Assembly (NCBI GenBank): GCA_050697555.1
Contig: JBOHAD010000030.1
Coordinates: 1-28,103, forward strand
Reading direction: 5' to 3'
From: DASQWP01 sp050697555
GTDB lineage: Bacteria; Actinomycetota; Thermoleophilia; Gaiellales; Gaiellaceae
DNA length: 28,103 nt
Below the pieces are notes generated by a model. The model made no database searches, was not told the origin of the DNA, and was given only the letters and a program-made list of their open reading frames with translations. This document shows positions 1 to 7,797 of the stretch, piece after piece. The translations under genes and the position numbers were made by a program. The stretch's first letter is position 1. Every line of letters begins with the position of its first letter.

Positions 1-472
1 CCATTGCGCCGGTCTGCCCGCCGATGAGCGCGAGTACCGCCCCGACAGGAAGCAGCAGCGCAAGCATCGCCCAGGAGACGGCGCCCGCGGCCGCGAGACC
101 CGCGGTCACTCTCGCCCCGCTAAGTCCATGCGGGCGCAACGCCGCGACGATCATCGCCATCGCCGTCGCGCTTCCCCCCGGCATCGTCTTGCCCAGGGAA
201 GCGCCGACGACGGTGGCCCGCTGGATGAGGTTGCGCGGCGGTCGCTCCCCTGCTCCGCGGACGGCCACGAGCAGAAGCTCGCCGTAGGCCCAGAAGCTCC
301 CCGCCTCGAGTACCAGGAGCACCGAAGGAAGCCACCAGGTCGCCCGCGCAAGCGCCTCGGCGGTCGCCTCGAGCCCGCCGGCCAGGGGAAGCAGGAGGTG
401 GACGCCGAGAAACAGCGAGGCGAGCATGAAGCCGATCCGTAGGACGCGCCGGCGGGCCGCCGAGGCGCTCAC
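1..472 (-). CDS. YbhN/LPG-synthase TM-family membrane protein, 3' end cut by window edge
   Basis: Integral membrane protein of the lysylphosphatidylglycerol synthase transmembrane family (YbhN, UPF0104). About 157 N-terminal residues are present and the frame is still open at base 1. The start is GTG at 470-472, which shares GTGA with the TGA stop of the glycoside hydrolase upstream, so translation is probably coupled. A basic N-terminus is followed by hydrophobic segments at roughly residues 14-33 and 47-70. The family-type stretch GASLGKTMPGGSA lies near residue 100, followed by ALRPHGLS and another hydrophobic segment. The PGG motif and the following aliphatic helices are what I recognise from this family. 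Members move or modify lipids, or are uncharacterised; no catalytic aminoacyl-transferase domain is visible in the part seen. The family call is fairly sure and the substrate is unknown. Confidence 0.72.
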   Translation of the reverse strand, partial: MSASAARRRVLRIGFMLASLFLGVHLLLPLAGGLEATAEALARATWWLPSVLLVLEAGSFWAYGELLLVAVRGAGERPPRNLIQRATVVGASLGKTMPGGSATAMAMIVAALRPHGLSGARVTAGLAAAGAVSWAMLALLLPVGAVLALIGGQTGAM

Positions 473-2259
473 GAGCGCCGACGGTGCTCTGCCGGGCCGC
501 GCCTCGTCGTCAGGTTGTAGGCCGTATTGACGAGCCCGACGTGCGAGAGGGCTTGCGGGAAGTTCCCGACGAGCCGGCGAGCCGCCGGGTCGTATTCCTC
601 GGAGAGGAGCCCGAGGTCGTTGCGCAGGTCGAGGATCCGCTCGAAGAGCTGTCGCGCCTCCCGCCGGCGGCCGAGGAGAGCGAGGTTGTCGGCGAGCCAG
701 AAAGTGCAGGTGAGGAAGGCTGCCTCTCCGGCCGGGAGTCCGTCAACCTCAGTGCTCGTCGAGTAGCGGCGGACGAAGCCGTCATGGAGGAGTTCTCGCT
801 GAACCGCCTCGACCGTCCCGGCGACGCGGCGATCGGAGGGCGGGAGGAAGCCGACGAGTGGGATCATGAGTAGGCTCGCGTCCAGCTCGCTCGACCCGTA
901 GTACTGCGTGAAGGTTCTGCGCTCGGCGTCGTAGCCCTCGCGGCAGATCTCGGCGTGGATCTCGTCCCGTAGACGGCGCCAGCGGTCGACGGGGCCCGAG
1001 AGACCGAACCGCTCGACCGCCTTGACGGCGCGGTCGAGCGCGACCCAGGCCATCACCTTCGAGTGGGTGAAATGACGGCGCGGCCCCCTTACTTCCCAGA
1101 TGCCCTCGTCGGGCTCGCGCCAGCCCGATTCGAGGAAGTCGAGGAGCACGCGCTGTACGTGCCAGGCCGTCGGATGCGACGGGATGCCGGCCCGGCGCGC
1201 CTGGTGCAGCGAGTCCATGAGTTCGCCGTAGACGTCGAGCTGGTATTGGAGCGCCGCACCGTTCCCGATTCGCACCGGCGCCGAGCCCTCGTAGCCGGGC
1301 AGCCAGCCGAGCGCGAGCTCGGTGAGCCGGCGCTCGCCCGCGACCCCGTACATGATCTGCATCTGCTCCGGCCGACCCGCAACGGCGCGGACGAGCCAGT
1401 CGCGCCAGGCGCGCGCCTCCTCCGTATACCCGGCCGTCATGAGCGCGTAGAGCGCGAAGGTCGCGTCGCGCACCCAGCAGAAGCGGTAGTCCCAGTTCCG
1501 GACTCCTCCGAGCTGCTCGGGTAGCGACGTCGTCGCTGCGGCGACGATGCCGCCGGTCGGCGCGTAGGTGAGGGCCTTGAGCACGATGAGGGAGCGCTCG
1601 ACGGCGTCGCGCCACTCCCCTTCGTACGAGCAGCGACTCGACCACTCGCGCCACCACGCTTCGGTTTCCGCTACGGCGCGGTGAGGGTCGATTGCGCGCG
1701 GCGCCCGAGCGTACGAGTCGTGCCAGGTGAGGACGAACGGCACCGACTCGCCTGCGGCGACTGCGAACTCGGCGACGGTCGTCAGATCCTCACCGCGCGT
1801 CTCGGTCGGCGAGCGCAGGGTGAGCGCGTCGGGGCCGGCCACGGCGAAGAGAAGCCGGCGGCGGTGACTGACCCAGGGGACGATCGACCCGTACTCGAAG
1901 CGCACGACGAGCTGCATCCTCATCGCGACGCGCCCGGCGAGACCCTCGACGATCCGGACGAGGTTCGGGTGCCTCTGCCGCGGAGGCATGCAGTCGATGA
2001 TCCGAACCGTCCCCTCCTCGGTCTCGAAGTCGGTCTCGAGCACGAGAGTTCCCGGACGGTATCGGCGCGAGACTCGCCGAACGCCGCCGGCCGGAGCGAG
2101 GAGCCAGCGTCCATGGCGCTCGTCCCCGAGCAGCGCCGCGAAGCACGCACCCGAGTCGAAGCGAGGGAAGCAGAGCCAATCGACGGAGCCGTCGCGTCCG
2201 ATGAGCGCCGCCGTGTGCGTGTCCCCGACTAAGCCGTAATCCTCAATCCGCTGCGACAC
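469..2259 (-). CDS. Glycoside hydrolase family 15 protein (glucoamylase/trehalase-like)
   Basis: A cytoplasmic 596-residue GH15 enzyme, the usual length for actinobacterial glucoamylase or trehalase proteins. The N-terminal all-beta domain begins IEDYGLVGDTHTAALIGRDG, with DWLCFPRFDS close behind, as in the trehalase-type N-domain. The (alpha/alpha)6 catalytic domain follows. It has RNWDYRFCWVRDA at residues 254-266 and GYEGSAPVRIGN at 322-333, both substrate-pocket signatures. A C-terminal EEYDPAARRLVGNFPQALSH near residue 560 carries the second catalytic-region Glu. It would cleave alpha-linked glucose from trehalose or short malto-oligosaccharides; the sequence does not decide which. No signal peptide is visible. 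The start is GTG 2259, with AAAGGA about 8 nt upstream. The gene diverges from the YetF-type gene at 2323 and is coupled by GTGA to the downstream membrane protein. Confidence 0.9.
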   Translation of the reverse strand: MSQRIEDYGLVGDTHTAALIGRDGSVDWLCFPRFDSGACFAALLGDERHGRWLLAPAGGVRRVSRRYRPGTLVLETDFETEEGTVRIIDCMPPRQRHPNLVRIVEGLAGRVAMRMQLVVRFEYGSIVPWVSHRRRLLFAVAGPDALTLRSPTETRGEDLTTVAEFAVAAGESVPFVLTWHDSYARAPRAIDPHRAVAETEAWWREWSSRCSYEGEWRDAVERSLIVLKALTYAPTGGIVAAATTSLPEQLGGVRNWDYRFCWVRDATFALYALMTAGYTEEARAWRDWLVRAVAGRPEQMQIMYGVAGERRLTELALGWLPGYEGSAPVRIGNGAALQYQLDVYGELMDSLHQARRAGIPSHPTAWHVQRVLLDFLESGWREPDEGIWEVRGPRRHFTHSKVMAWVALDRAVKAVERFGLSGPVDRWRRLRDEIHAEICREGYDAERRTFTQYYGSSELDASLLMIPLVGFLPPSDRRVAGTVEAVQRELLHDGFVRRYSTSTEVDGLPAGEAAFLTCTFWLADNLALLGRRREARQLFERILDLRNDLGLLSEEYDPAARRLVGNFPQALSHVGLVNTAYNLTTRRGPAEHRRRS

Positions 2260-2322
2260 TCATGCGTCCTTTCGGTTCGGGCAGCCGGCGAGAGGCGACT
2301 GCGCCGCGGAGCAGGACTCGCC

Positions 2323-2892
2323 GTGGGCGCGTCGCACCTCTTCGGCATGTGGCAGGACATTTTCGACCTTCAGGTGAGCGCCGGCGAAAAGGTGCTGCGC
2401 GCGATCCTCATCTACCTCTTCCTGATCGCGATCCTTCGCATCGTCGGCAAGAGGGAGCTGGGGCAGGCGAACACGCTCGATCTCGTCGTTCTCCTGCTGG
2501 TCGCGAACGCCGTTCAGAACGGGATCATCGGCAACGACGTCTCCGTCACGGGCGCGGTCATCGGCGCAGTTACGCTCTTCGCAATCAATGAGGTCGTTAG
2601 TCGGACGACGTACGCGTTCCCGTGGGCCGCGCGCGCACTCGAGGGCGATCCGACCCTCCTCATCTCCGAGGGCAAGCCGATTCACAAGGCGCTCCGGCGC
2701 TCGGGCATCTCGCTCCCCGAGCTCCGGGCCAGCGCGCGCCGCCAAGGATTCCCCGACCTCGGCGCCGTCCACACAGCGGTCCTCGAGACGAACGGCATCG
2801 TGACGATGTTCAAGGAGAACGAACCCGGCTACTACCACCCCGCCGCGCCGGGCGGACTACGGATCGGCAAGCGTCGCCGCGGCGGCAGCTGA
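2323..2892 (+). CDS. YetF-type DUF421 membrane protein
   Basis: A 189-residue protein of the DUF421/YetF family. The N-terminal part has hydrophobic helices at about residues 27-40 and 50-85. Between and within them are the family hallmarks VGKRELGQAN, DLVVLLLVANAVQNGIIGND and a Thr-Pro-free third helix. The C-terminal cytoplasmic domain has the typical pattern GDPTLLISEGKP, ALRRSGIS and LPELRASARRQG, ending in a basic tail. The biochemical role of the family is unknown; in spore formers it is linked to membrane or spore stress phenotypes. The GTG start at 2323 is preceded by GGAG about 10 nt upstream. ATG at 2347 is a possible alternative that would shorten the protein by 8 residues. It is transcribed divergently from the GH15 gene across 63 bases and is probably monocistronic or weakly linked to the SDR downstream. 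Confidence 0.85.
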   Translation: MGASHLFGMWQDIFDLQVSAGEKVLRAILIYLFLIAILRIVGKRELGQANTLDLVVLLLVANAVQNGIIGNDVSVTGAVIGAVTLFAINEVVSRTTYAFPWAARALEGDPTLLISEGKPIHKALRRSGISLPELRASARRQGFPDLGAVHTAVLETNGIVTMFKENEPGYYHPAAPGGLRIGKRRRGGS

Positions 2893-2947
2893 GACGCGCG
2901 GCGTCTCGGTAGTAGCCGTCTCCGTTCGACATTGGGATGATGGGGCG

Positions 2948-3754
2948 ATGACGGAGTCCGCCTTCACCCCGCTCCCCGACGCGGCGCGGCTCCTGGGCGG
3001 TCGCAAGGCGCTCGTCACCGGCGCCGACTCCGGCATCGGTCAGGGCGTCGCCTTGGAGCTTGCCGCTCACGGGGCCGCCGTCGCCGTCAACTATCTGTCC
3101 GACTCATCGGTCGCCGAGGGCATGGTCGCGCAGATCGAGCGCGCCGGTGGGCGGGCCATCGCCGTGCAGATGGACGTCTCCTCCGAGGACGACGTCGTCC
3201 GGGCGATCGGCGAGGCGCGAGAGGCGTTTGGCGGTCTCGATCTCCTCGTCAACAACGCAGGGATCGAGAAGCGGTTTCTGCTTGTCGACATGCCGCTCGA
3301 GTGGTGGCGGCGGGTGGTCGACGTCAACCTCACGGGCGCGTTTCTCTGCGCGCGGGAAGCGGCGCGGGTCATGCTGGCCGACGGCGTGCGCGGTGCGATC
3401 GTCAACGTCACGAGCGTGCACGAGGTCATTCCGTGGGAGGGGTTCTCGCATTACTGCGCCTCGAAGGGCGGCGAGAAGCTCTTCACCCAATCGATCGCAC
3501 GGGAGTTCGCCCCGCACGGGATCCGCGTCGTCTCCGTCGCGCCGGGAGCGATCGCGACGCCCATCAACGCCGACGTTCTGGCCGATCCGAAGCGCAAAGC
3601 CGCAGTCGAGGCGGAGATCCCGTACGGCCGCTGGGGCGAGGTCGCCGACGTCGCCCGGGCCGTCGCCTGGGTCGCCTCCGAGCAGGCCGACTATGTCGTC
3701 GGCTCGACCATCTTCGTCGACGGCGGGATGACGCTCTACCCGCGCTTCGCGTAG
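2948..3754 (+). CDS. Short-chain dehydrogenase/reductase (glucose 1-dehydrogenase-like SDR)
   Basis: A classical SDR of 268 residues that catalyses NAD(P)-dependent oxidation or reduction of a hydroxyl or carbonyl group. The Rossmann cofactor motif TGADSGIG is at residues 24-31. NNAG lies near residue 100, a Ser in the NVTSVHE strand region serves as the catalytic Ser, and the YCASK motif near residue 168 holds the catalytic Tyr and Lys. PGAIATPIN and the C-terminal VVGSTIFVDGGM are typical of glucose 1-dehydrogenase or 3-oxoacyl reductase-like members, so the substrate cannot be named. Start ATG 2948 follows a G-rich GGGGCG stretch. A short hairpin (GAGACGC-GCG-GCGTCTC, 2891-2907) lies just after the preceding stop. 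The cydA start follows 27 bases downstream on the same strand, so the two may share a transcript. Confidence 0.88.
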   Translation: MTESAFTPLPDAARLLGGRKALVTGADSGIGQGVALELAAHGAAVAVNYLSDSSVAEGMVAQIERAGGRAIAVQMDVSSEDDVVRAIGEAREAFGGLDLLVNNAGIEKRFLLVDMPLEWWRRVVDVNLTGAFLCAREAARVMLADGVRGAIVNVTSVHEVIPWEGFSHYCASKGGEKLFTQSIAREFAPHGIRVVSVAPGAIATPINADVLADPKRKAAVEAEIPYGRWGEVADVARAVAWVASEQADYVVGSTIFVDGGMTLYPRFA

Positions 3755-3781
3755 GGCGTTGGTCGGGGGCGGCGCATCACG

Positions 3782-5200
3782 ATGACCGCGGTCCTTCTCG
3801 CCGCCGCGGCCCCGTTCACTCCCGTCGACCAGGAGTACCTGTTCGAGGCCAGGCAGATGCAGGCGCTCTCGTTCGGCGTGCACATCCCGCTTGCGTGCTT
3901 CGGGATGGCGTTTCCCGCGTTCGTCGTCTTCATGGAGGCGCTCTGGCTGCGAACAGGCGACCCGGTCTTCCGCACGGTCGCCAAGCGATGGTCGAAGGTG
4001 ATGCTCGCGCTCTTCGCCGTCGGCGTGGTCACCGGCACGATCCTGAGCTTCGAACTCGGCCTCCTCTGGCCCGGCTTCATGGCGACCTTCGGCGACGTCT
4101 TCGGGCTCGGGTTCACGCTCGAGGCCTTCTCCTTCTTCGTCGAGGCGATCTTCATCGCGATCTACGTCTACGGCTGGGACCGCCTCTCCCCGCGCGCGCA
4201 CTTCCTGTCCGGGATCCCGGTCGTGGTCGCCGGCTTCACCGGCTCGCTGATGGTGATCTCGGTGAACGCCTGGATGAACAGTCCGAGCGGGTTCACGATC
4301 GAGGGAGGCCGCGTCACCGACGTCAGGCCGCTGGCGGCACTGTTCGGCAACGACTACCTCTGGCACGAGTACGTGCACATGTACGTCGCCGCCTACATCG
4401 TCGCCGGCTTCCTGACGGCCGGCGTCTACGCGTGGGGTTGGCTCCGCGGCCGGCGCGGCCGGTACGAGCGGGTGGCGCTCGTCGTTCCGCTCACGGTCGC
4501 CGCGTTCGCCTCGCCGGTGCAGATCGTCGTCGGCGACTGGGCCGCGCGGGAAGTCGCGCGCGCCCAGCCGGTCAAGCTGGCCGCGCTCGAAGGGCTCCCG
4601 GAGACCGAAGCGGGGGCGCCGGTGCACCTGCTCGGCTGGTACGACGGCGAGGAGGTGCGATACGGGATCGAACTCCCGCGCCTCCTCTCGCTGCTCGCCT
4701 TCCACGACCCGAGCGCGCGCGTCGAGGGCCTCGAGGAGGTGCCGGCAAACGAGCGGCCGCCGGTCAACGTCGTCCGGGTGGCCTTCCAGACGATGGTCGG
4801 CATCGGTCTCGCCCTTGCGGCCGTCTCGCTTGTCTACCTCTTCGTCTGGCTGCGACGGAGGCGACTTCCCCGCTCGCCCTGGTTCTACCGGGCGGTCGTC
4901 GCCGCCGGCCCGCTCTCCGTCGTCGCGCTCATCGCCGGCTGGGTCACGACGGAGGTCGGCCGCCAACCCTGGGTCGTCTACGGCCACATGCGCACGGAGG
5001 AAGCGATCACCGGCGCCGACGGGATCCCGGTCGGCTACGCCTCGCTCGTGCTCGTCTACGCCGGGCTCATCGCCGCCGTCGCGTGGATTCTGAGGCGGCT
5101 GGCGCGCGCGCCCGTCGAAGTCGCGGCCGGCCCGGGCGGCGTTGCGCCTCTCTTAGCGGGCGCCGCGGCACCCGTCGAGGAGGAGGACGTCGAGCGGTGA
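3782..5200 (+). CDS. cydA: Cytochrome bd ubiquinol oxidase subunit I
   Basis: Quinol-oxidising, haem-bearing subunit of cytochrome bd oxidase in the cytoplasmic membrane; it reduces O2 to water without pumping protons. It has 472 residues, with hydrophobic segments throughout. Expected haem ligands can be placed: His34 in FGVHIP (b595), His199 in YVHMY (b558) and Met338 in FQTMVG (b558). Glu91 in SFELG and the Glu residues of LEAFSFFVEAIF match the conserved proton/haem-d site glutamates. The quinol loop contains VKLAALEG (264-271) and the diagnostic GRQPW is at 393-397. The stretch between them is short, as in the short-Q-loop (cyanide-insensitive-like) class. Its stop overlaps the cydB start by GTGA. 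No cydDC assembly transporter follows in this window. Confidence 0.96.
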   Translation: MTAVLLAAAAPFTPVDQEYLFEARQMQALSFGVHIPLACFGMAFPAFVVFMEALWLRTGDPVFRTVAKRWSKVMLALFAVGVVTGTILSFELGLLWPGFMATFGDVFGLGFTLEAFSFFVEAIFIAIYVYGWDRLSPRAHFLSGIPVVVAGFTGSLMVISVNAWMNSPSGFTIEGGRVTDVRPLAALFGNDYLWHEYVHMYVAAYIVAGFLTAGVYAWGWLRGRRGRYERVALVVPLTVAAFASPVQIVVGDWAAREVARAQPVKLAALEGLPETEAGAPVHLLGWYDGEEVRYGIELPRLLSLLAFHDPSARVEGLEEVPANERPPVNVVRVAFQTMVGIGLALAAVSLVYLFVWLRRRRLPRSPWFYRAVVAAGPLSVVALIAGWVTTEVGRQPWVVYGHMRTEEAITGADGIPVGYASLVLVYAGLIAAVAWILRRLARAPVEVAAGPGGVAPLLAGAAAPVEEEDVER

Positions 5201-6429
5201 CGCTCGCCGAGGCCCCGCTCGTCCTTATGCTGATCGGACTCACCGCCTATGCCGTCCTCGGCGGAGCCGACTTCGGCGCGGCGTTCTGGCAGCTCGGCGC
5301 GCGCGGCGGCGCGCACTCGGAAGCCCGGCGCGAACATGCCTACCGGGCAATGGGCCCGGTGTGGGAAGCGAACCACGTCTGGCTCATCTTCGTCCTCGCC
5401 ATCTGCTGGACGACGTATCCCGAGGCCTTCGCCTCGATCTTCTCCACGCTCGCCGTGCCGCTCTTCGTCGCCGCCGTCGGGATCATCCTCCGCGGAACGG
5501 CCTACGCCGTTCATGCCGGCACGGCTCGGGAGATCGAGCGGCAGGCGATCGACGTCGTCTTCTCCGTCTCCTCCATACTGACGCCATTCGCGCTCGGCAC
5601 GGCGATCGGCGGCATCGCCTCGGGACGCGTCCCGGTCGGGAATGCAGAGGGCGATCTCATGACGAGCTGGGTCAACCCGACCTCGTTCACGATCGGCGTG
5701 GTCGCGGTCGCCACGGGCGCCTACCTCGCCGCCGTCTACCTCGCCGGCGATGCCGCGCGAGCCGGTCGCGACGACCTCGCGACCGCGTTTCGTACACGCG
5801 CGCTCGCCGCAGGCGCGGTGACCGGCGGAGTCGCGCTCGCCGCGCTCCTCGTCGTCGCCCTCGACGCGGAAAAGCTTGGAAGCCGCCTGCGCGGCTGGCC
5901 GGCGATTCTCGCCGTCGTCGGATCGGCCGCAGCCGGGCTCGCAACTATCGAGCTGGTGCGCCGCAGCCGCTTCGAGGCGGCACGCTACCTGGCATCCGCG
6001 GCAGTCGCGGCGATCGTTGTCGGCTGGGGGCTCGCGCAGCGACCTGAGCTCCTTCCCGGGGTGACGGTGGAGGAAGCGGCCGCCGAAAGACCGACTCTGA
6101 TCGCGACGATCACAGGCGTCGCCCTCGGGGCCGTCATTGTCGTGCCCTCGCTCGCCCTCCTCTTCGGCCTCGTCTTGCGCGGTCGCTTCGACCGCGAAGC
6201 CGCTGGGCCGGGAGTCGAGCCGCGCGTGCGTAGAGTCGCAGTGCGCGGCGGGCCGCTCGTCGGGCTGGCGATCCTCGCCCTTGCCGTCGGGCTTCCCTTG
6301 ACGCTCTTAGCCGACGGCGGGCCGGCTCAGACAGTCGGCGTCGTCGCTTTGCTTGCCTTCGTCGCGTTCGGCTCAGTCGCCCTCGGCTCCGGCGCGGCCG
6401 CCGTCGCCGCGCGCGACGAGGACGGCTGA
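5197..6429 (+). CDS. cydB: Cytochrome bd ubiquinol oxidase subunit II
   Basis: Second subunit of the bd oxidase, 410 residues from a GTG start that shares GTGA with the cydA stop. A purine-rich AGGAGGAGGAC lies about 10 nt upstream. The first helix contains the conserved GGADFGAAFWQL segment. The cytoplasmic loop then gives GPVWEANHVWLIF, the CydB signature (PhWdGNqVWLi in Escherichia coli). Further hydrophobic helices continue to the end, which is a small Ala/Gly-rich tail. It pairs with CydA at the membrane and is required for complex assembly. The downstream side is the edge of the accessory island, so cydAB is the last clearly core gene pair on this side of the tRNA-Sec region. Confidence 0.94.
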   Translation: MTLAEAPLVLMLIGLTAYAVLGGADFGAAFWQLGARGGAHSEARREHAYRAMGPVWEANHVWLIFVLAICWTTYPEAFASIFSTLAVPLFVAAVGIILRGTAYAVHAGTAREIERQAIDVVFSVSSILTPFALGTAIGGIASGRVPVGNAEGDLMTSWVNPTSFTIGVVAVATGAYLAAVYLAGDAARAGRDDLATAFRTRALAAGAVTGGVALAALLVVALDAEKLGSRLRGWPAILAVVGSAAAGLATIELVRRSRFEAARYLASAAVAAIVVGWGLAQRPELLPGVTVEEAAAERPTLIATITGVALGAVIVVPSLALLFGLVLRGRFDREAAGPGVEPRVRRVAVRGGPLVGLAILALAVGLPLTLLADGGPAQTVGVVALLAFVAFGSVALGSGAAAVAARDEDG

Positions 6430-6584
6430 CGCGAGGCGAGTGCCACCACGGCCGAGGCCAGCAGCATCCGCCGCGTGCCGCAATCCCTTCGATCACGCCA
6501 AGAGGACGGCGGACGCGGCAGGTGTCGAAACTACGCAGCCTGCAGCTGCCACGCCACCGGTTCTTGCATCCGATTCGCGAAACC

Positions 6585-6604
6585 GGTACCAAATCCGGTA
6601 CCAA
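6585..6604 (+). repeat. Tandem GGTACCAA direct repeat, 12-bp period
   Basis: Two perfect GGTACCAA octamers start at 6585 and 6597 and are followed by GTTC. A near-identical pair occurs at 11851 and 11863 beside the intact tRNA-Sec. The distance from the first octamer to the tRNA-like GGAGCGGC is 89 bases here and 90 there, so the pair belongs to a module copied together with the tRNA end. Possible roles are integrase arm-type binding sites or the end of a lost integrase gene. Confidence 0.7.
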
Positions 6605-6672
6605 GTTCGGAACTGTGCCTGCGAAGTAGAGGCCTAGCGTCGAGAAGGGCTCGATATGCGGGCGCTTTTTGA

Positions 6673-6735
6673 ACGGAGCGGCGTAGGAGTCGAACCTACC
6701 CACCGACGGGCTACGCCGGTTACGCCGATTTTGCA
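6673..6735 (-). repeat. Partial tRNA-Sec copy 1 (3' 63 nt, att-like)
   Basis: Collinear with 11940-12002 of the intact tRNA-Sec, with 56 of 63 bases identical by my alignment. The acceptor 3' strand and T arm are unchanged. Changes fall in the variable arm and the anticodon region, where the UCA anticodon position reads GCA. The 5' acceptor strand GGAGCGGC is missing and the anticodon stem has mismatches, so this is not a working tRNA. It is the outermost and more diverged of the two clear copies. Confidence 0.85.
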
Positions 6736-6751
6736 GCCCGGTGGGCGGGAC

Positions 6752-6842
6752 CGGTACCTCAACCCAGTCCCAAGTTCGGTGTCTGTTGCCTCGGCAGGCG
6801 AACCGCAGCCGCTGCGAAGTTCTCGATCTGCAGGGTTCGCTC
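6752..6842 (+). repeat. Decayed second copy of the tRNA-Sec downstream flank
   Basis: Immediately beyond copy 1, GGTACCTCAACCCAGTCCCA at 6752-6771 matches the GGTACCAA tandem with one indel. It continues with AAGTTC, CTGTTGCC and, near 6829, GCAGGGTTCGCTCGG. These resemble, in order, segments of 11851-11940 that flank the intact tRNA-Sec. The tRNA part that should follow is absent. It looks like a further, badly eroded element end. Confidence 0.45.
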
Positions 6843-6881
6843 GGTGAAAACAACACCGTCGCGCAAGCCCGGAGCAGCGAC

Positions 6882-6911
6882 TTGACATGCAGCCTCTCGG
6901 CTGCATAAGAT
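6882..6911 (+). promoter_or_regulatory. Sigma70-type promoter of the ArsR-fusion gene
   Basis: A perfect -35 TTGACA at 6882-6887 is followed after 18 bases by TAAGAT at 6906-6911 as the -10. Transcription would begin near 6917-6919, leaving only a few bases before ATG 6922. This rules out the ATG at 6910, which overlaps the -10. Confidence 0.75.
6887..6906. promoter_or_regulatory. Palindromic operator in the promoter spacer
   Basis: ATGCAGCC-TCTC-GGCTGCAT is a perfect inverted repeat with 8-base arms and a 4-base centre. It fills the -35/-10 spacer of the ArsR-fusion gene. A dimeric ArsR-type repressor bound here would block RNA polymerase, so autorepression is the simplest reading. Binding by the adjacent gene product is inferred. 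Confidence 0.7.
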
Positions 6912-6921
6912 GGGCAGCCAG

Positions 6922-7797
6922 ATGACTGCGTATTCGCAGATGGACGAGGTGTTCAAGGCGCTTGCCGACCCGAGTCGCCGGCAGCTGCTCGACAGCCTGA
7001 ACCGCCGGAACGGCCAGACCCTGCGCGAGCTCTGCGCCGGGCTCGACATTGCCCGCCAGTCGGTGAGCAAGCACCTCGCCGTTCTCGAGGCGGCCAACCT
7101 CGTCACGACCGTCCGCCGCGGGCGAGAGAAGCTCCACTACCTGAACGCGGCACCCATTCACGAGATCAGCGAGCGCTGGATCACCCGCTACGAACGCGAC
7201 CGCGTCCATGCGCTCGCCGACCTCAAACGAGCTCTGGAGGACACCGGCATGGACAAGCCCACTTTCGTCTACACGACCTACATCCGAACTACCCCCGAGC
7301 GGCTCTGGCAGGCGCTCACCGACCCGGCCTTCACCCAGCGCTACTGGTGGGGCGCCGCGTTTCAGACCGACTGGAAGGCGGGCTCGACCATGCGCTGGGA
7401 CCTGCGCGGCGTGACGATCGCCGATCCCGAGCAGGTCGTGCTCGAGTCCGACCCGTACCGGCGGCTCGCCTACACCTGGCACTCCTTCACGCCCGAGCTC
7501 GCCGAGACCCTCGAGCTGACCGAGGAGGCCCGCGAGCGGATCGCCGCGGAACCGCGCTCGAAGGTGACCTTCGAGCTCGAGCCGCTCAGCGAGCTCGTGA
7601 AGCTGACCGTCGTCCACGACAGCTTTGAAGAAGGCAGCCTCGTCGCCTCGCTGGTCAGCGAGGGCTGGCCGCGCGTCCTCTCCGACCTCAAGACCCTGCT
7701 CGAGACCGGCGAGACCTTGCCGACGATCGCCGAGCCGCCGGTCCCCGTTCGTCTCAGGCTGACGACGCGCCATGAGCCGCAGGCGAAGAGCAGATGA
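6922..7797 (+). CDS. ArsR-family HTH regulator fused to SRPBCC/AHSA1 domain
   Basis: A 291-residue two-domain protein. Residues about 5-90 form an ArsR/SmtB winged helix: MDEVFKALADPSRRQLLDSL is the classic first helix region, and ARQSVSKHLAVLEAANLV the recognition helices, followed by the beta-wing TVRRGREKLHYLN. Residues about 115-265 form an AHSA1/START-like SRPBCC domain, with FVYTTYIRTTPERLWQALTD, then RYWWG, and a Trp-containing C-terminal helix. The second domain likely binds a small hydrophobic ligand, so this may be a one-component sensor. No metal-binding Cys motif is seen in the HTH part. ATG 6922 is preferred because the -10 covers the ATG at 6910; ATG 6940 is another option. The stop overlaps the next gene by ATGA, so the regulator probably controls its own operon. 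Confidence 0.88.
   Translation: MTAYSQMDEVFKALADPSRRQLLDSLNRRNGQTLRELCAGLDIARQSVSKHLAVLEAANLVTTVRRGREKLHYLNAAPIHEISERWITRYERDRVHALADLKRALEDTGMDKPTFVYTTYIRTTPERLWQALTDPAFTQRYWWGAAFQTDWKAGSTMRWDLRGVTIADPEQVVLESDPYRRLAYTWHSFTPELAETLELTEEARERIAAEPRSKVTFELEPLSELVKLTVVHDSFEEGSLVASLVSEGWPRVLSDLKTLLETGETLPTIAEPPVPVRLRLTTRHEPQAKSR

Noticed and set aside
2891..2907. GAGACGC-GCG-GCGTCTC hairpin as a terminator after the YetF gene
   Set aside because: The stem is only 7 bp with a 3-base loop and no U tract follows, so termination is not supported.
3104..4987. Minus-strand 627-codon open frame opposite the SDR and cydA
   Set aside because: A shadow frame: Asp/Arg/Glu/His-rich translation, no domains and no start signal.
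3301..5196. Plus-strand open frame upstream of and in frame with cydB
   Set aside because: It is antiphase to the SDR and cydA genes, has an Arg-rich composition without motifs, and the CydB family start coincides with the GTG at 5197.
6673..6750. A functional tRNA-Cys(GCA)
   Set aside because: There is no 5' acceptor strand to pair with GCCGCTCC, no D arm, and mismatches in the anticodon stem. It is explained as a worn piece of tRNA-Sec.
6910..6921. ATG 6910 as the start of the ArsR-fusion gene
   Set aside because: It overlaps the -10 TAAGAT, so a transcript from this promoter would not contain it.
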